Shown here in pieces: positions 46,830 to 58,852 of a stretch of DNA of 64,000 nucleotides. The DNA is taken from assembly GCA_965153355.1 (NCBI GenBank), contig OZ231127.1, positions 100,502,001 to 100,566,000 of the forward strand. Reading direction: 5' to 3'. Numbering within the stretch: position 1 is the stretch's first letter; every line of letters begins with the position of its first letter. The position numbers and the translations under genes are program-made. The DNA is from Flaccisagitta enflata. Its lineage: Eukaryota > Chaetognatha > Sagittoidea > Aphragmophora. Under the pieces are notes generated by a model. The model was not told the origin of the DNA. It was given only the letters and a program-made list of their open reading frames with translations, and did no database searches.

Positions 46830-47735
46830 CAAATATGAGTTGTGCAACATTTTGTAATAAATTAAACTAACCATAAAATTTATAGTGTAAAAAGAGAAAA
46901 GGACTAACCAAAATCAAAAGTTACCCATTTCTGTAAAACATAAGCTTCCATTAAATATGCACACAAGACCAAATTTGAGCACTTGACCCAATTAATGTGG
47001 TTGTTGAAACTAGTATCCAAAAACCCTTGGAAATGTGTTTTTTGAACAGTCATAAGCCTTTTGTTTTAAAAAACTATATTTGAATTAGAAAATGATATCA
47101 AAATTTTTTGGAGGGGGCTATGATTATGTAACCTTTGACTAGTGCTGACTTCTGGCATTGGATGGGTTTTCCAACTCAGCTATTAATAAAGATATAAACC
47201 TAATTGAAAAATCGGAACTAGAGATAGTCCAAGTCCCCAGTTTTGATCCTTTCCTTCAAATTAGGGGGGCTGGGACATGGAGAATTTTTACTAAAGGGGG
47301 TAAGGTTACAATTTTTCTAAAAGATTAAAGGGGAGAAGGCCGTCATCTTCTAAGAAGATATATCATGGGATGATAGGTCTCCATGATGGGTAAAAAACTC
47401 ATCCATATTCAGAAAATTTAAGAATGTAGAATTTAAGAATGTATATTAAAAAAATATATATAAAATCTTTATCAAGAAGTTTGAAACATTTAGCTTCCAG
47501 TCATCAGTTGGTGACCTGTGCCCTATTACAGTTTCGTCCCTTTAACACCAATACTCAGGTACAGGCGGGACACACCAGAAGGTGTCCTTCCACTAAATGT
47601 ATCAAAAGTTTACCAAAATAATTTTAGTTACCCAACTTGCCTTCTCTATCATATTAACCAACTTAACAAGGTGATGATCGGACCCGCTCAATCGAACCAA
47701 GTTAAGTTAGAGAAATAAACATGAATAGCTAAGAC
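46830..47735. mobile_element. Unidentified insertion(s) of about 0.9 kb in the LINE
   Basis: LINE protein is lost after GFKQCIVLEDS (about 46,830) and returns at MLAPVLAHLVNCLIEKGICP (47,740). The interval is AT-rich. Around 47,150 it resembles the element at 23,030-23,100 (CTTCTGGCATTGGATGG versus CCTCTGGCATTGATCGG). Exact limits are not clear. Confidence 0.5.
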
Positions 47736-47803
47736 AGACATGTTGGCTCCAGTTCTAGCTCACCTAGTTAACTGCTTAATAGAAAAAGGAATTTGTCCAA
47801 CTA

Positions 47804-47979
47804 CAGTGGAACCCCGCAATAACAGCCTCGCTTTTAAAGGTTGCCCATCAATAAAGATCAACATTTTGAGGTCCCAAATGGTAGTTTTTAATGTGATTTC
47901 ACCTCTCTTTAAAGGTTATCCTGAGATAAAGGTGAAAAATCTTCAGTCCCAATGGGACCGATGAGGTGGGGTCCCACTG
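47804..47979. mobile_element. 176-bp TA-flanked MITE in the LINE
   Basis: CAGTGGAACCCCGCAATAAC start and GGTGGGGTCCCACTG end, TA on both sides. Removal leaves CCAACTAATAGCAAGCTGGC, which restores the LINE frame (CPTNSKLARVIPIY). Confidence 0.9.
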
Positions 47980-49105
47980 TAATAGCAAGCTGGCTAGAGT
48001 CATTCCTATTTATAAGGAAAAAGGCAGTAAGCATTTATATGAAAACTACCGCCCTATCTCACTACTATCTTCCTTTTCAAAGATTCTTGAACGACTCATT
48101 TACAACAAAATATTTACTTTCCTCGTGCGCTACGAAATTCTCTTTGACTCACAATACAGTTTCAGGAAAGGTCACAATACCACACATGCCACTCTTGACT
48201 TTGTTAAAGCAGTTGAAGACGCACTGGAAAATGATGAAATAGCTATCGGTGTATTTTGCGACCTTTCCAAAGCCTTTGACACAATCAATCATGAAATATT
48301 GTTAGACAAGCTAAATCATTATGGAATACAAGGTACTGCTAATGATTGGTTAAGATCTTATCTCACTGGTAGAGAACAATTTTTAGACTGGAATAACAAA
48401 AAAAGTGACAAATTACCTATTTCCACAGGTGTACCTCAAGGTAGCATACTGGGTCCTCTTTTATTTCTCATTTACATAAATGATCTGCCCACGGCTTCAG
48501 GATTAAAAACTGTCCTATATGCGGATGACTCAAATTTACTTATCAAAGGAAAAGATGTTTCCTTTGTCTGCAGAATACTTAAAGAAGAACTAGCAAGCAT
48601 TAGTGATAACTTTAAATCCAATAAACTGAAGTTGAATACAGGAAAAACAAAGCTAGTCTATGTTAGAAAGAAAAGTCAAAGTATCAATTACGGGGATCTG
48701 GAAACATTTCTAGATGGTGACAAGCTAAAATTTGATGAAGAAGCATCATTTCTTGGTATTGTCATAGATGGCAACCTGTCTTGGGACAGGTACTGTGTCA
48801 AGATAGCCGACACCATTTCCCGAAACAATGGAATGCTAAACAGGGTTAGAAAACTGCTATCTCCTGATACCCTCAAAATGCTGTACAACTCTTTCATACT
48901 GCCTCATTTACAGTATGGTTTGGCTGCATGGGATGGCTGCTCCAACCAAAACAAAAAAAGAATAGTAACCATACAAAAAAGAGCAATAAGAACGGTGTGT
49001 AAATCATATATCACATCGCACACAGAGCCAGGGATGAAGAAACTAGGGATATTGGGACTTGAAAATCTATACACTCACCAATGCTCAACTTTTATATATG
49101 ATGTA

Positions 49106-50058
49106 ACTATGGCAAAAAAAAAAAGACAGTAATTTTCAAAATGATATTGTGAGCTCATTTTTTAGAGCAGCTTTAAAATTTTTTAGACCATGATAGTTTG
49201 TCAAATTTGCTACTAGCCAAAAAATCAGATCTTGAAAAACTTGATTTTTGCACCCATAGCATTGATTTTTGCAAAATTTGTCTACTGAACAATTGCCGAG
49301 TTGGTTTCCATTTTAGTTTAGACCTAACTTTGAAAATTAGCTGTGAGTTCAATTTTTGGAGCAAGATCAAAAGTTTTTAGATGGTGATAGCATGTCAAAT
49401 TTCTGACACAGCGAAAAAATCAGAGCTCAAAAAAGTTTATTTTTGTAGCTGTAACATCAATTTTTGTAAAATCAGTTGAAGTTGGATGGCCAAAATGAAA
49501 AAATATTTATCTAGAAATGATTTCAAATGTTCATTTTTTTTAGTAGCTTCACATTTTTTTTAGTTGGTGATAGTATAACAAGTTTTTGACACAGCAAAAG
49601 AATCAGAACTCAAAAAAGTGTATTTTTGCATCGGTATCATCAATTTTTATAAATTGACCTCCAATAAAAACTCCAGTACTGATATCCAGTTTTGAAAAAT
49701 TTTACAAGAATTGATGTAGAAGGTACAAAAATACACTTTTTTGAATTCTGATTTTTTTGCTGTGTTAATAATTTGACCTGCTATCACCATCTCAAAAATA
49801 TTGATCTTACTCTAAAAATTGAGCTCACAGTAAATTTTGAAAGTTGGATCTAAACTGAAACCTATTTGGCAATGGTTCAATTGACAAATTTTGCAAAACT
49901 CAACGCTACAGGCGCAAAAATCAACTTTTTCAAGATCTGATTTTTTTACCAGGTAGCAAATTTGACAAACTATCATAGTCTAACAAATTATAAAGCTGTT
50001 CTAAAAAACGAGTTCACAATATCATTTTGAAAATTACTGTCTTTTTTTTTGCCATAGT
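49106..50058. mobile_element. 953-bp TA-flanked long-inverted-repeat MITE, copy 2, in the LINE
   Basis: ACTATGGCAAAAAAAAAAAG start and CTTTTTTTTTGCCATAGT end, TA on both sides. Removing it joins the LINE codons for YDV to MHKRAPKPIR in frame. It is the same family as 42,991-44,329, lacking the nested element. Confidence 0.95.
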
Positions 50059-50345
50059 TAATGCATAAAAGAGCACCCAAACCCATTAGGAACCTTCTAT
50101 CTCTAGAAAGGGAGTACTCTGACAGAAATGTACAAAGCCACCATTCAGATCCTCACCATTTTTGCACACCTTTAGTAAAACACAGAACTAGCACCAACTT
50201 GTAAAGGTCCTCAGGTCTGGAATAACTAACCCAAAGAGATCAAGGACATAGAAAGCAAAAATAGTTTCAAAAAAAGGCTGAAAGCAAAGCTACTAGACTC
50301 ATACAATGAAAAAATTAATTGCAATAATCCAAATTGCTCTGACAA

Positions 50346-52449
50346 AAGACATCATCACTGATTAATCCATGTTTTCTTTACTCTGGTTGTTTTATAGCTA
50401 GGTTAGGTCAGGTTAGGTTAGGTCAGGTCAGGTTTGTTAGGATTAGGTTCTCACAGTTTTACTAATCATTCCTTTATTTGATTTTTTTTCCCACCCTTCA
50501 TCACATATTCCCCATTTTTTACCGCAATTCTCTAAATATATCTTGCACTAAAGTCATTTTCCTCTCACTACTATGTTAAGATACTTGCACCATACAAATT
50601 CTTGTATAAGACCATTTTGGTCTCCAGGCAATCACCTCTTAGAAAATAAACCTCAGCAATGCCCATACTTTTGCCAACATTGTCGGCGCCGGCTCATAAT
50701 AAATTAATTTGTCATATTCTGTTCACCATTTATACTTTAAACCAATTATACTGGCCCCTTTTTGAGGGTCAGAACAGTGTGCATACTCTAAAGTATGCAC
50801 ATGCCCGTATTCAGTATCCCCTGCATCCCTATCCTGAGCATTAATGGTTATAGAATAAGTTAACAATAAACTTATCTGGAGACATCGTATTTCAGAACAA
50901 TATCCTACAAACTGTTATAGTTTGAATTGACTGTCCTTTTTGGGCAGCGGCCCCGGGGGGCCGATGTCCTGTTGGGCACAGGGGTGAATTTCCAGATGTC
51001 CGTCCGTCTGTCCGTCCGTCCGCCCGTCCGTCCGTCCGTCCGCCCGTCCTGTCCGTCCGCCCGTCCGCCGTCCCATCCGTCCCCGTCCGCCCGTCCGTCG
51101 CCGCCTGTCCGTCCGCCCGTCCGTCATCCGCCATCCGTCCGTCCGTCGTCCGTCCATCCGTCCGTCCGTCCGTCTGTCCGTCTCTAAGCTCTCAATTTTG
51201 AATAACATGGGAAATTGACAAAATAGAAACTTCCCATTGAATAACATAGAAAATTTACAAAAAAGCAAAAAATATCATGTTTCCCATTGAATAACATAAA
51301 AAATTGATGAAAATTGGGAAAAAATGTTAATTTCCCATTGAATAACATGGTAAAATGACGAGAAATTGAAAAAATGCGGAATTCCTATTGAATAACACGG
51401 AAAATTGCCACCAAGGCCTCAAATATGCCCTCTCAGGACGTCTGGAAATTTACCCCTGTGTCCTGCAGGACGTCAGCCCTTTGGGGCCACTGGCCTGCTC
51501 TCACTCCATTTGTTCAGCTGATCACTCCAAGCAGGGCATCGGGTATCACTGACCATGTGCGATCCTTGGATGACTTGTTTAACATAATGCTAGAACAAAC
51601 AACCTTAGAAAATTTCTGTTTCTACTCATAATCAACTGTGATACTACATCTCACTGAGATGATCTCAGTATTAAACTTCAATCTCACCGTGCCTGATTTT
51701 TTTTTCCTTTGCTGTTTCTAATTTTCTTGCCTCAGGATTCATCTCACAGGTTTCAAGCGCAACAAAATCTCCGTGTGGGACCATCCCTCCTGATCTAAAT
51801 CATCTCTCCTCCCCTAGGACAAAGAATTACGATAACAGCTTACACATCATCATCCTCTTGTCAGGACATCAAAAAAAAAATGAAAAAAAAAAAAACACAA
51901 TAACTAAACTCGCTGTGTTTCCTTTACTCCCACCCTCCTCTCCCTCCTCCCTCCCCCCCTTTTTCCCTCAATCAAACTGATTCATATGTCATTATGCTTT
52001 AGATTATATTGTTGAGTATCTGTATACCTGTCTATCTTTGTCTCTTTGGTCTTGTCTACCTGTAATTCTTTGATCGTTGGGTGTATTCCTACATTTGCTT
52101 TTTTTTACCTTGTTCTCGTTTGATGTATCCGTACATCATGTTGTGTTTTTATGTATTTATGTATTTATTTTAGTTAGAAAACTACATCCTCTATGCCACC
52201 TATTAGCCCTTTTTCTCCTTCTCTCCTACCTATACAAAAAAAAACACCTTAGAAACTGAGGTCTACTCAGAAAAAGCTACCCCTATAAATTATTACCCTC
52301 CCATTGCTACCTCTAATGTGTCGGGGCCTAGTGGCTTACTGTTGCTCTCCCTCTTGACTTGATTGATACTTGCCATACTTGATTGTAATCGTTTCAGACT
52401 TAGAGTTAAGAGGAAAATAAATTGAAATTGAATTGAAATTGAATTGAAA
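50346..52449 (+). mobile_element. Probable LINE 3' untranslated region, split by a family B element
   Basis: No stop-free coding follows the reverse transcriptase. The stretch ends at AATAAATTGAAATTGAATTG with further TTGAA units (52,411-52,449), the kind of short-repeat tail common to CR1/L2-type elements. A family B element interrupts it at 50,937-51,575. A GGTTAGGTCAGG run lies at 50,398-50,450. Linking all of this to one LINE is inference. Confidence 0.5.
50937..51575. mobile_element. Family B element with (GTCC)n core
   Basis: GGGCAGCGGCCCCGGGGGGC start and CCGATGTCCTGTTGGGCACA; (CCGT)n at 50,998-51,183; diverged ATTGAATAACATGG.AAATTG units; then ACCCCTGTGTCCTGCAGGAC, GGGGCCACTGGCCTGC and the one-sided extension GGGTATCACTGACCATG. 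Confidence 0.75.
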
Positions 52450-53030
52450 GAAACAAAGAAAGAAAGAATGAAAGAAGGAAATATACAAAAATTTTCAGTT
52501 TTTATTTGGATTCAGCAACTTTTTTGATTGATAGATATAGGAGAAGATCCCAATCACAAGCTTTACTCCAAAGTAAGTTGTATTCATTGTGTACTCGTAG
52601 TCGTAATCATACGCTGTCAAAGACTGGTGGAATGGTAGGTGTAATTGTACTCGCTCAAGCAGCAACGTACGCGGTCTCATAATCGAAAATGCATCGTGTT
52701 GCAATCGCTGCTTTAAAGTTGCTGTATATGGCTGCTTGGTCTGCATGCAAAACATTGATATTTTGAACTTTTCTGGTCTTTGTATTTAATTTCATTTAAA
52801 ACTACTCCTGCCCAATGATCAATATAGTCTATACACATCTGCCCCTACGTATTTGCACCAATATAGACCTTTACTGGTCGATCTTACTTCATCTAATCTT
52901 TAAATTTTGAAAATAAGGGAAATTTCATATTTTGTCTTTATAACCTAATTTGCATAAAGATTTGACCCTGCTAACAAATTCCAGTGGTGAATTCATATAT
53001 AGTAAAGTATTACCTTCATAATGATGTATA
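52450..53030. other. Non-coding stretch, no gene seen
   Basis: AAAGAAAGAAAG after the LINE tail, then AT-rich sequence without an exon. Confidence 0.35.
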
Positions 53031-53137
53031 GATATGTTATATTTATTTGGTTTTGAAAATGGCTTATTTTACTCATGCTCTGCCTGGGAGTCCGCGAATC
53101 GTGCCACAAACAGACAAGAAGAAAAAAAAAACACTAA

Positions 53138-53314
<177 letters not shown>

Positions 53315-53439
53315 CAGGTACACCGAAACTATCCAGTTGACTACCCCACCCAGGAGTGTTTTTCTTTCTTAACATATAAATGGACGTCCCCAAGGCCCAG
53401 GAAGGGAGTTAGGACGCAATTTCAAGGTCGCGCATGTCA

Positions 53440-54062
53440 GATTTTCCTCACAAAAAATCATCATTTCACAAGTATAACAGCTAAATTACCCCTCTACCTT
53501 TGTAGGCACACTACTTCTAAACGAAAAGAGATAGAAGATCGTGCTTGGCGTCATTTTAAAGAACACAAAAAATCCTTTCTTTAACCCACAAATTTCATCT
53601 AAATCGGTTGATAAACAACAGAGTAACAAGCGTCCAATGTTGGATGAAGTTTGAGTAAATTCATAAAATTATATCAATTTCACCCCTAACTTTGGAAGCT
53701 TACTGCTTCTAAATGAACAAAGTCAAGGGGTTGTCGCATTGGAAATATTATCAAGATTTTACATAGGGAATATCTCGATAATATCTAGATAATACGTCCA
53801 ATGCGACAACCCCTATAGAAGATCGCGCTTGGCGCCATTTTAAAAAGCACAAAAAATCCTTTTTTTTACCCAACAAATTTCATCTAAATCGGTTGAAAAA
53901 CAACAGAGTAACAAGCATCCAAACTTGGATGAAGTTTGAGTAAATTCTTAAAATTATATTGATTTCACCCCTAACTTTGGAAGCTTACTGCTTCTAAACG
54001 AACAAAGATAGAAGATCGCGCATGGCAGAAAAAATCACTAAAAATCACAAAAAAGCACAAAA
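53440..54062 (+). repeat. 193-bp satellite-like tandem repeat, about 2.5 units
   Basis: GATAGAAGATCGCGCTTGGC recurs at about 53,530, 53,815 and 54,007. The period is about 193 bases after removing the MITE at 53,726-53,814. Single partial units occur at 55,425-55,500 and, in inverse, at 61,675-61,757 and 63,253-63,530. Confidence 0.85.
53726..53814. mobile_element. 89-bp palindromic MITE inside the satellite
   Basis: AGGGGTTGTCGCATTGGA is mirrored by TCCAATGCGACAACCCCT. The next satellite unit shows the uninterrupted AACAAAGATAGAAG site. The duplication length cannot be settled. Confidence 0.9.
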
Positions 54063-54080
54063 AAGCACAAAAAAGCACAA

Positions 54081-54925
54081 ATAGTTGCAAAAGCGTTAGA
54101 TGGTCAGCGGTACCCGTGCCCTACTTAAGTAGGTTGTGATTGAAGTTAAGGGGGGGGGCAGGGCAGCGGCCTCGAAGGGGGCAATGACCTATGCTTTCAC
54201 ACATATGGGGAGTTTTCTCTTTCTTTTTGGGCAGCGGCCCCGAAGGGGTCGAAGTCCTGTAGAACACAGGGGGACTTTCGTTTGTTCGTCCGTCCATTTG
54301 TCCGTTTGTTCGTCCCCCCCATATCAGGCCTCAAATCTGGCTTCCCAGGCCTCAAATCTGGCCTCTCAAGCCTCAAATCTGGCCTCTCAGGCCTCAAATC
54401 TGGCCTTTCAGGCCTCAAATCTGGCCTCTCAGGCCTCAAATCTGGCCTCTCAGGCCTCAAATCTGGCCTCTCAGGCCTCAAATTAGGCCTCTCAGGCTTA
54501 AAATCCAAATTCTCAGGCATTGAACCAGGCCTCTCAGGCCTCATATTAGGCCTCTCAGGCCTCAAATCAGCCATCTAAGCCTCAATTTATTGCTCTCAGG
54601 CTTCAAATCAATCCTCTGACCTTTCAAGCCTTAATCTAGCTCTCTCAGGCCTCAAGTCAGCCCTCTCAAGCTTCCAATTGCATTCTCAGGCCTTACATCG
54701 GCCTTCTTAGACATCAGTTTAGGCTCTTGAAGGCCTTCAGTCAGCCCTCTAAAACATCTCATCCACTTCTTCAGGCAGGACGAACAAAAGTCCCCCTGTG
54801 TTCTACAGGACTTCGTCCCCTTTGGGGCCGCTGCCCTGCTTCCCCTCACTCCAACTCACAATCACTCAAAGCAGGGTAACGGGTATCGCTGACCACATAT
54901 TGCCCTTGGGCGACCTGTTCTCCTC
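54081..54925. mobile_element. Family B element (nested pair) with GGCCTCTCAGGCCTCAAATCT core
   Basis: The outer part starts GTTGCAAAAGCGTTAGATGG and GGTCAGCGGTACCCGTGCCC. At 54,229 a second GGGCAGCGGCCCCGAAGGGG begins and is mirrored at 54,800-54,838. The core (54,327-54,770) has about 20 units of a 21-bp minisatellite, the inverse of the core at 8,156-8,655. Confidence 0.75.
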
Positions 54926-55432
54926 CTCCTCCTCTGCACCCCCCTCCCCCCCCAGCCTCCAGGCCCATATCTCAGCGTAGAAGCCCATATTCCAGCCTCC
55001 AGCCCCAAAACCCAGTCTTGAGGCCTAAATTCCTAGAGAGTGGAATTTTGGCCTTGGGGTTGGGACTTGGGCCTTTCAGGTGGGATTTGGGCCTCAAGAC
55101 TGGGATTTGGGCCTGGAGGCTCGGATATGGACCTCAGGCTCCTCCCTATCATCGAGCCTATGGCATCAAGTCCCTGGTAGGGGATCATCCCCCCTTCTCA
55201 ACTTCAGCCTAAATATCCAGGAGTTAGAGAAATTCCTTGGAATTTTGGCCTTGGGGTTGGGACTTGGGCCTTTCAGGTGGGATTTGGGCCTCAAGACTGG
55301 GATTTGGGCCTGGAGGCTCGGATATGGACCTCCAGGCTGAGATATGGGCCTGGAGACTGGGGGAGGGGGGGGGTATATATGTGAAAGCATAGGTCATCGA
55401 CCCCTTTGGGGCCACTGCCCAAAAAGCACAAA
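54926..55432. mobile_element. Family B element with duplicated internal block
   Basis: The core of 20-bp GGCCTCAAGACTGGGATTTG units contains a direct duplication of about 190 bases (GGAATTTTGGCCTTGGGGTT at 55,041 and 55,228). The right end is GTGAAAGCATAGGTCATCGA and CCCCTTTGGGGCCACTGCCC. Confidence 0.7.
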
Positions 55433-55560
55433 AAATCCTTTCTTTACCCCACAAATTTCATCTAAATCAGTTGAAAAACAACAGAGTAACAAGTTTGAAA
55501 ACCCAGTCGCGGAGGGATGGGCAGGGGAAGTATAGCAAAAAACAGCCAACATTTCAAAAA

Positions 55561-55797
55561 GTCGCAAAAGCGTAAGATGTTAAGCATTACCCGTTGCCCC
55601 TATGTGAGTGTATGTGGGTGTGAGGTGGTTAGAGGGGCAGCGGCCCCGAAGGAGCCGATGACCTATGCTGGTATTTGAGCCTCAAGGCTGGGATTTGAGC
55701 TTTGAGGGGGGGGACTAGGAGAAGGAGGAGGAGGAGGAGAAATTTCCCCTGTGTGAAAGCATAGGTCATCGGCCTCTTCGGGGCCGCTGCCCAAAAA
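55561..55797. mobile_element. Family B element, short
   Basis: GTCGCAAAAGCGTAAGATG, GGCAGCGGCCCCGAAGGAGC, a two-unit core and GTGAAAGCATAGGTCATCGG to CGGGGCCGCTGCCC. Confidence 0.8.
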
Positions 55798-55799
55798 GA

Positions 55800-56358
55800 T
55801 ATGGATCAACAGACCAACGGATCAACAGACTGATACAATTCTTGAGTCACATGTCCATTAGAGTGGGCTCAATTTGGGTATTAAGATAAAACATTATTTT
55901 CAAGCACTTTTCATGTTCCATTTGCATATCAAGAACCTAATCTCATTGGAAAATCGATTTGGACTTGATCTAGACACTCCGTCATTAATGCTGTAGTTGT
56001 GTGGAATTACTAGGGAAGAAATTTCTTTCATAACTCCAGCAATCAATTCTATACAACTAAAGCATTGATGACAGAGTGTGTAGACCAGGTCCAAATCGAC
56101 TGTCCGAAGAGAATGGGCCCTTAACCTGCAAAAGGAACAAAAAAAGTGCTTGGAAATAATGTTTCATTCCAATGCCCAAATTGTGCCCAATCTAATGTAC
56201 ATTAGTCATTGATCAAAATCTTTGAGAGAACAAAGAGAAAATTTGATGTCTCGCTTTTGTCTCATCACAATCCAATTGTTTCTCACATTGCCCGCAAATC
56301 ATTGGTAGAGAATTCGTGAACTCTTAATTGTTTTCTATTTTGTACAACTTGTCGGTTT
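55800..56358. other. Non-coding stretch with a diverged inverted repeat
   Basis: CAAGCACTTTTCATGTTCC/AAGTGCTTGGAAATAATGTT and TCGATTTGGACTTGATCTAG/GACCAGGTCCAAATCGAC suggest an old inverted-repeat element at about 55,870-56,200. No gene. Confidence 0.5.
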
Positions 56359-57105
56359 TTGGGCAGCGGCCCCGAAGGGGACGAAGTCCTGTAGAACACA
56401 GGGGGAATCTGTCCGTCCGTACGTCCGTCCGTCCGTCCCCCCCCCCCAGCCCCATCCTCAGGGCTTCGTCTCCTTTGGGGCCCAAATCCGAGCAAAATGG
56501 CCCAAATCCAAGCAAAATGGCCCAAATCCAGGCAAAATGGGCTAATTCCTGGCAAAATGGCCCAAATCCAGGCAAAATGGGCCAAATCTGGCTTAAAAAC
56601 CTGAATTTTGGCCCCTTAAACTTAGATTCTGGCTTCTAAAACCCACATCCTAGTCTTAAAGACCCAGATCCTGATCTCTGGGACCCAAATTCTGACCTCC
56701 AAGACCTAGGTTCTGGCCTCAAAGACCTAAATCCTAGCCTCAAAGACCTAAATCCTGGCCTCAGAGACTCAGATTCTGGCCTCAGAGACCCAGATTTTAG
56801 CCTCAGAGACCCAGATCCTGGCCTGCTCTTCCTTCAATTTAACCTACAAATTAGAGAAGTTCAAGGGTACCATTGTCCATGAACTGCCTTTTGTCATTTC
56901 TTCATGGTATTCAATGAAAATTTGAATAACAGGGCATCCTGGACAGAAGGCAGACGGACGGACGGATGGACGGACGGACAGATTCCCCCTGTGTTCTACA
57001 GGACTTCGTCCCCTTCGGGGCCGCTGCCCTGCTCCCTTTCAACTAAATCACTTACTACTCAAGCAGGGCACGGGTACCGCTGACCACTTACTGCCTTTGG
57101 GCTGC
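56359..57105. mobile_element. Family B element with CCCAAATCCAGGCAAAATGG core
   Basis: GGGCAGCGGCCCCGAAGGGG at the left is mirrored at about 57,006-57,030, with GTCCTGTAGAACACAGGGGG inside both ends. The core is a 20-bp repeat grading to GACCCAGATCCTGGCCTCA units. The right-hand extension has GGGCACGGGTACCGCTGACC. Confidence 0.85.
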
Positions 57106-57535
57106 TATTTTTTCTCTTTTGATTGTGAATCTTATTTAATTAATTAATTTTGAAATCCTGTAGCCCTGGTCCTCTGTGATTGTGTGATAAACCATGTTGT
57201 TACTGTCGCCTATAATGCTGACGAATTAAAAGAACATATTTATTAGATAGAACATTGTGCTGGCACCATTTTAAAGAGCACAAAGTCTCTATAGAGCTGT
57301 ATTGAAGTTGAAAGTTTTCAAAGATAGTAGACAAACTGAACAAATCCGTTGGTTATTGACTTGAGCTTTCTGCATTGACCAATCATTGAACTATGAAACA
57401 GGTAAAGTCGCTTAAATGGTTGTATAATTGTAGTATACAAATGATAGAAGACGAGAAGTTGTCAAGCCTTTTCGCGCATTTATTTCTTCTTTTTTTTAAT
57501 TATAAGAGTTTTCATTTCAAGTTTCATTTACAAGT
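57106..57535. other. Non-coding stretch, no gene seen
   Basis: No supported feature. Confidence 0.35.
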
Positions 57536-57880
57536 TTTTTTAGTCGCATGAATGGTCAGTCGGTCGGTTGGTCGGTCACGTAACTTTTTTTGAAATATGG
57601 CTTTAATCTTCATTTTAAAGGTATTTTAGGTACTTAAGGGTTCTTCAGGTTACTATAAGGTACTATAGGTTTGTATGAGTACTATCGGGTAGTTTAGGTA
57701 CAATAAGTATTTAGGGTAACTATAAGGTAATTTAGGTACTACCAAGGGGTTGACCGATGGTCTGATAGAATCAGAAAGGCACCTCAAAAGTGAAATAGAG
57801 AAACGCAAACGATAAAGACAGGAGGTAATAACCGATTGACATATGATAACAGGAAGACATGCAGGTGTGGAAGTAATCAT
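57536..57880 (-). mobile_element. Decayed family A element with TACTATAGGT-type repeats
   Basis: TTTTTTAGTCGCATGAATGG, GTCAGTCGGTCGGTTGG and then degenerate GGTACTATAAGG units. The opposite end is not identifiable. Confidence 0.4.
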
Positions 57881-57890
57881 AGAAAACTAA

Positions 57891-58061
57891 ATGGAGGTGA
57901 AGATTCCTACGTTGGTTTGTCATCATCATTATGTGGCGTTACTCGAATCCGCGGCACAAAGAGATGTTTTTGGACCGACACAGGCACCTGAAGAGTGCTA
58001 TGCCAAAAGAGTTAAAACTTGGTGGAATAAAAATAAAACGAAAGATTCTTTTTTGCTAAAA
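57891..58061 (+). CDS. Possible first coding exon, unrecognised
   Basis: An ATG opens a 57-codon frame (MEVKIPTLVCHHHYVALLE...) with balanced composition and a good donor AAA|gtaaga in phase 0. It stands alone among repeats. I cannot find a following exon or recognise the peptide, so it could be an exon of a gene extending elsewhere or a chance frame. Confidence 0.25.
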
Positions 58062-58299
58062 GTAAGATTTCTATTTGTTATCTGCGATGAGTAGAAATGG
58101 AAAAAAAGTTCTCTTTCAGAACAAGCCAGCCAATTTGGAAGTTAGGGCGTGTTTCACGTGATGACAACAGTGATAACAACCAAGTCGATCGTTCCCGTTG
58201 AATGCGTTTTCAGTGTGAACACATTTTCTTAAATTGTTTTTGCAACTATTTGAAATATTGGCTGTTTTTGCTATACTGCCCCTGCCCGAGATGTTCCGT

Positions 58300-58740
58300 G
58301 GCGTTCCTTTATAACGTATTAAACCGCCAAAAATTGTTTCAAAAATGCAAAAAAGTGGATTATTGTAACAAAAATTATGATTTTTTGTCACAAAAATGCT
58401 TCAAAAAGCCGTTTTGAAACTGGCGTTCTTATGCAGTTTTAAAACGATCTTATATTGTCGTTTCAAAACCACAAGTATGCGCAACTTTTGAAACGAATTT
58501 TGAGGCATAGTTGCCGTTTCAAAACTTTGCAATTCTAAAGTTTTAAAACCATGATATATTTGCGTTTCAAAACGCTTTAAAACAGCGCTAAAGTTACAGC
58601 CAGCAAGAGAAAAAATCTATATATCTTTGTAATCTTATCACCTTTTTTACCGTTTTGAAACGTAAAAAATTGAAGTATTGAAACTATGAAAAAATGTGTT
58701 TAAAAATTGAAACATGGTTATATGCTAGATGGAACAATTT
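58300..58740. repeat. GTTTTGAAAC-rich repeat, copy 1
   Basis: Frequent CGTTTTGAAAC/GTTTCAAAACG words, both orientations. The same style of sequence occurs at 61,130-61,600, suggesting one diverged family with internal short inverted repeats. Confidence 0.5.
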
Positions 58741-58852
58741 CCCTAACTTTACCCAAACTGAAATGAATGGAAGAGGGCCCCGTTAGCCCTCACTGACTGG
58801 CTAATAAGCGCGCCACTCTTGGTTTTCCATAAAACTGAATCTGAAAGACATC

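Larger units (their letters stand above)
45466..50345 (+). pseudogene. Non-LTR retrotransposon, 3' half (endonuclease remainder and reverse transcriptase), broken
   Basis: The frame opens with HKGRKNKRGGGVGILVSDNI, YRQPNS and VIAGDMNLDLL (endonuclease). A frameshift near 45,820 leads to SATLIDHIF and the SDH-type block TDHKPVF. The reverse transcriptase follows at 47,990-49,104: NYRPISLLSSFSKILE, CDLSKAFDTINHE, GVPQGSILGPLLFLIYINDL and the catalytic YADDSNLL. After an insertion it resumes at 50,061 with HKRAPKPIRNLLSL. The motif set fits the CR1/L2/Jockey group of LINEs. It is inactive: one frameshift and insertions at 46,379-46,468, about 46,830-47,735, 47,804-47,979 and 49,106-50,058. The 5' half is at 26,700-28,086. 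Confidence 0.9.

Noticed and set aside
50398-50450. TTAGG-like run resembling insect telomere repeats
   Set aside because: Only about 50 bases of mixed GGTTAGGTCAGG; too short and irregular, within a probable LINE tail.
54136-54578. Frames encoding LSGLKSG or ASNLASQ repeats
   Set aside because: They read the 21-bp family B minisatellite and are open on both strands.
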